Source: Alphaproteobacteria bacterium UBA7691
Lineage (GTDB): Bacteria > Pseudomonadota > Alphaproteobacteria > Ferrovibrionales > Ferrovibrionaceae
Assembly: GCA_002482765.1 (NCBI GenBank)
Contig: DLGP01000073.1
Location: forward strand, 9,497 to 23,223
DNA length: 13,727 nt
Reading direction: 5' to 3'
Shown here: positions 13,158 through 13,727 of the stretch, one piece after another
Layout of the letters: each line of letters opens with the position of its first letter
How positions within the stretch are numbered: position 1 is the stretch's first letter
Translations under genes and position numbers: made by a program
Notes under the pieces: generated by a model
Databases searched by the model: none
Told to the model about the DNA's origin: nothing
Seen by the model: the letters and a program-made list of their open reading frames with translations, nothing else

Positions 13158-13197
13158 ACCCTGTTTTGTGCAGGGGTATGCTCCGTTCAGGGGAACC

Positions 13198-13727
13198 ATG
13201 TCGAGCAATCCGGCACCCTATCGCGTGCTGGCGCGGAAATACCGCCCCAGCAACTTCGCCGAGATGATCGGCCAGGATGCCCTGGTCCGCACCCTTTCCA
13301 ATGCCATCGCCACCGGGCGCATTGCCCAGGCCTTCATCCTCACCGGCGTGCGCGGCGTGGGCAAAACCACCACCGCCCGCATCATCGCCCGGGCGCTGAA
13401 CTGCACCGGCCCGGATGGCCAGGGCGGCCCCACGGTGGAGCCTTGCGGCGTCTGCGACAATTGCCGCGCCATCGCCGAGGATCGCCATCCCGACATCCTG
13501 GAGATGGACGCCGCCTCGCGCACCGGCATCGGCGATATCCGCGAGATCATCGAGGCGGTGCGCTATGCCCCGGCCATGGCGCGCTACAAGGTCTACATCA
13601 TCGACGAAGTGCACATGCTGTCCACGGCGGCCTTCAACGGCCTGCTCAAGACGCTGGAAGAGCCGCCGCCGCATCTCAAGTTCATCTTTGCGACGACCGA
13701 GATCCGCAAGGTTCCGGTGACGGTGTT
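13198..13727 (+). CDS. dnaX: DNA polymerase III subunits gamma and tau, N-terminal part (cut by window edge)
   Basis: The clamp-loader ATPase that loads the beta clamp and, as tau, links polymerase and helicase. The 176 visible residues hold the hallmark start (YRVLARKYRPSNFAEMIGQD), Walker A at 50-58 (GVRGVGKTT), the zinc module Cys69, Cys83, Cys86 and Cys89, the ASRTGIGDIREI helix, Walker B at 132-140 (VYIIDEVHM), FNGLLKTLEEPP and sensor 1 (FIFATTE). ATG 13198 has AGGGG four to five bases upstream, 40 bases after the SRP RNA. The frame continues past the right edge, so the tau C-terminus and any programmed frameshift site are not visible. Confidence 0.96.
   Translation, partial: MSSNPAPYRVLARKYRPSNFAEMIGQDALVRTLSNAIATGRIAQAFILTGVRGVGKTTTARIIARALNCTGPDGQGGPTVEPCGVCDNCRAIAEDRHPDILEMDAASRTGIGDIREIIEAVRYAPAMARYKVYIIDEVHMLSTAAFNGLLKTLEEPPPHLKFIFATTEIRKVPVTV

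Noticed and set aside
12944..13159. N-terminal extension of nudC by 72 codons
   Set aside because: It would translate through the SRP RNA gene; ATG 12943 gives the normal NudC length.
13159..13175. CCCTG/CAGGG hairpin after the SRP RNA as a terminator
   Set aside because: The stem is five base pairs with no T-run after it. The SRP RNA and dnaX may be co-transcribed and processed.
1..13727. CRISPR arrays, tRNA genes, insertion sequences or prophage genes
   Set aside because: I saw no regularly spaced repeats, tRNA cloverleaf, transposase motifs, or phage structural or integrase genes on either strand.

Overview
This is a GC-rich window, by eye in the mid-60% range, whose genes look alphaproteobacterial and most resemble Rhodospirillales-like lineages. 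The evidence is the gene order rsfS-rlmH-gpmI-envC, a short 4.5S-type SRP RNA just upstream of dnaX, and a four-cysteine NudC beside it. I cannot name a genus from the sequence alone. Genes are tightly packed: no gene-free stretch exceeds 300 bases, and the longest, about 208 bases at 9263-9470, holds a strong terminator.

Region by region. (1) 1-3211, minus strand: a compact operon read rsfS > rlmH > gpmI > envC, with the last gene cut by the window edge. It joins ribosome silencing, 23S rRNA methylation, glycolysis and septal peptidoglycan hydrolysis. RsfS carries an unusual Lys/Ala/Pro-rich, histone-H1-like N-terminal tail. (2) 3320-6243, minus strand: two adjacent, very similar multi-TM ion transporters (NhaD / citrate-transporter-like), clearly a tandem duplication. 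(3) 6315-6986, minus strand: a type II toxin-antitoxin pair, a ribbon-helix-helix (RHH) antitoxin followed by a PIN-domain ribonuclease, with an operator made of CATAAGC half-sites upstream. (4) 7072-8561, minus strand: pdxH overlapping a zinc/iron-type cation diffusion facilitator by four bases. (5) 8723-10789, plus strand: a glycine-zipper outer-membrane lipoprotein closed by a strong intrinsic terminator, then an unrecognised coiled-coil protein, then a DUF3237 protein. (6) 10793-11893, minus strand: a six-TM PAS-domain membrane protein with no output domain, ending three bases from the DUF3237 stop. (7) 12017-12943, minus strand: nudC. (8) 13062 to the end, plus strand: the SRP RNA gene, with a recognisable promoter, and the start of dnaX (DNA polymerase III tau/gamma).

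Most of the window is core or housekeeping. The accessory material is the transporter pair, the toxin-antitoxin module, the output-less PAS protein and the coiled-coil protein. I found no convincing evidence of a wholly new multi-gene system. The points most worth a second look are the tailed RsfS with its ambiguous start codon, the repeated operator of the toxin-antitoxin pair with its in-frame antitoxin/toxin junction, and the PAS receptor without an effector. Six of the fourteen proteins with a visible start appear to use GTG or TTG, which matters when start sites are called here.
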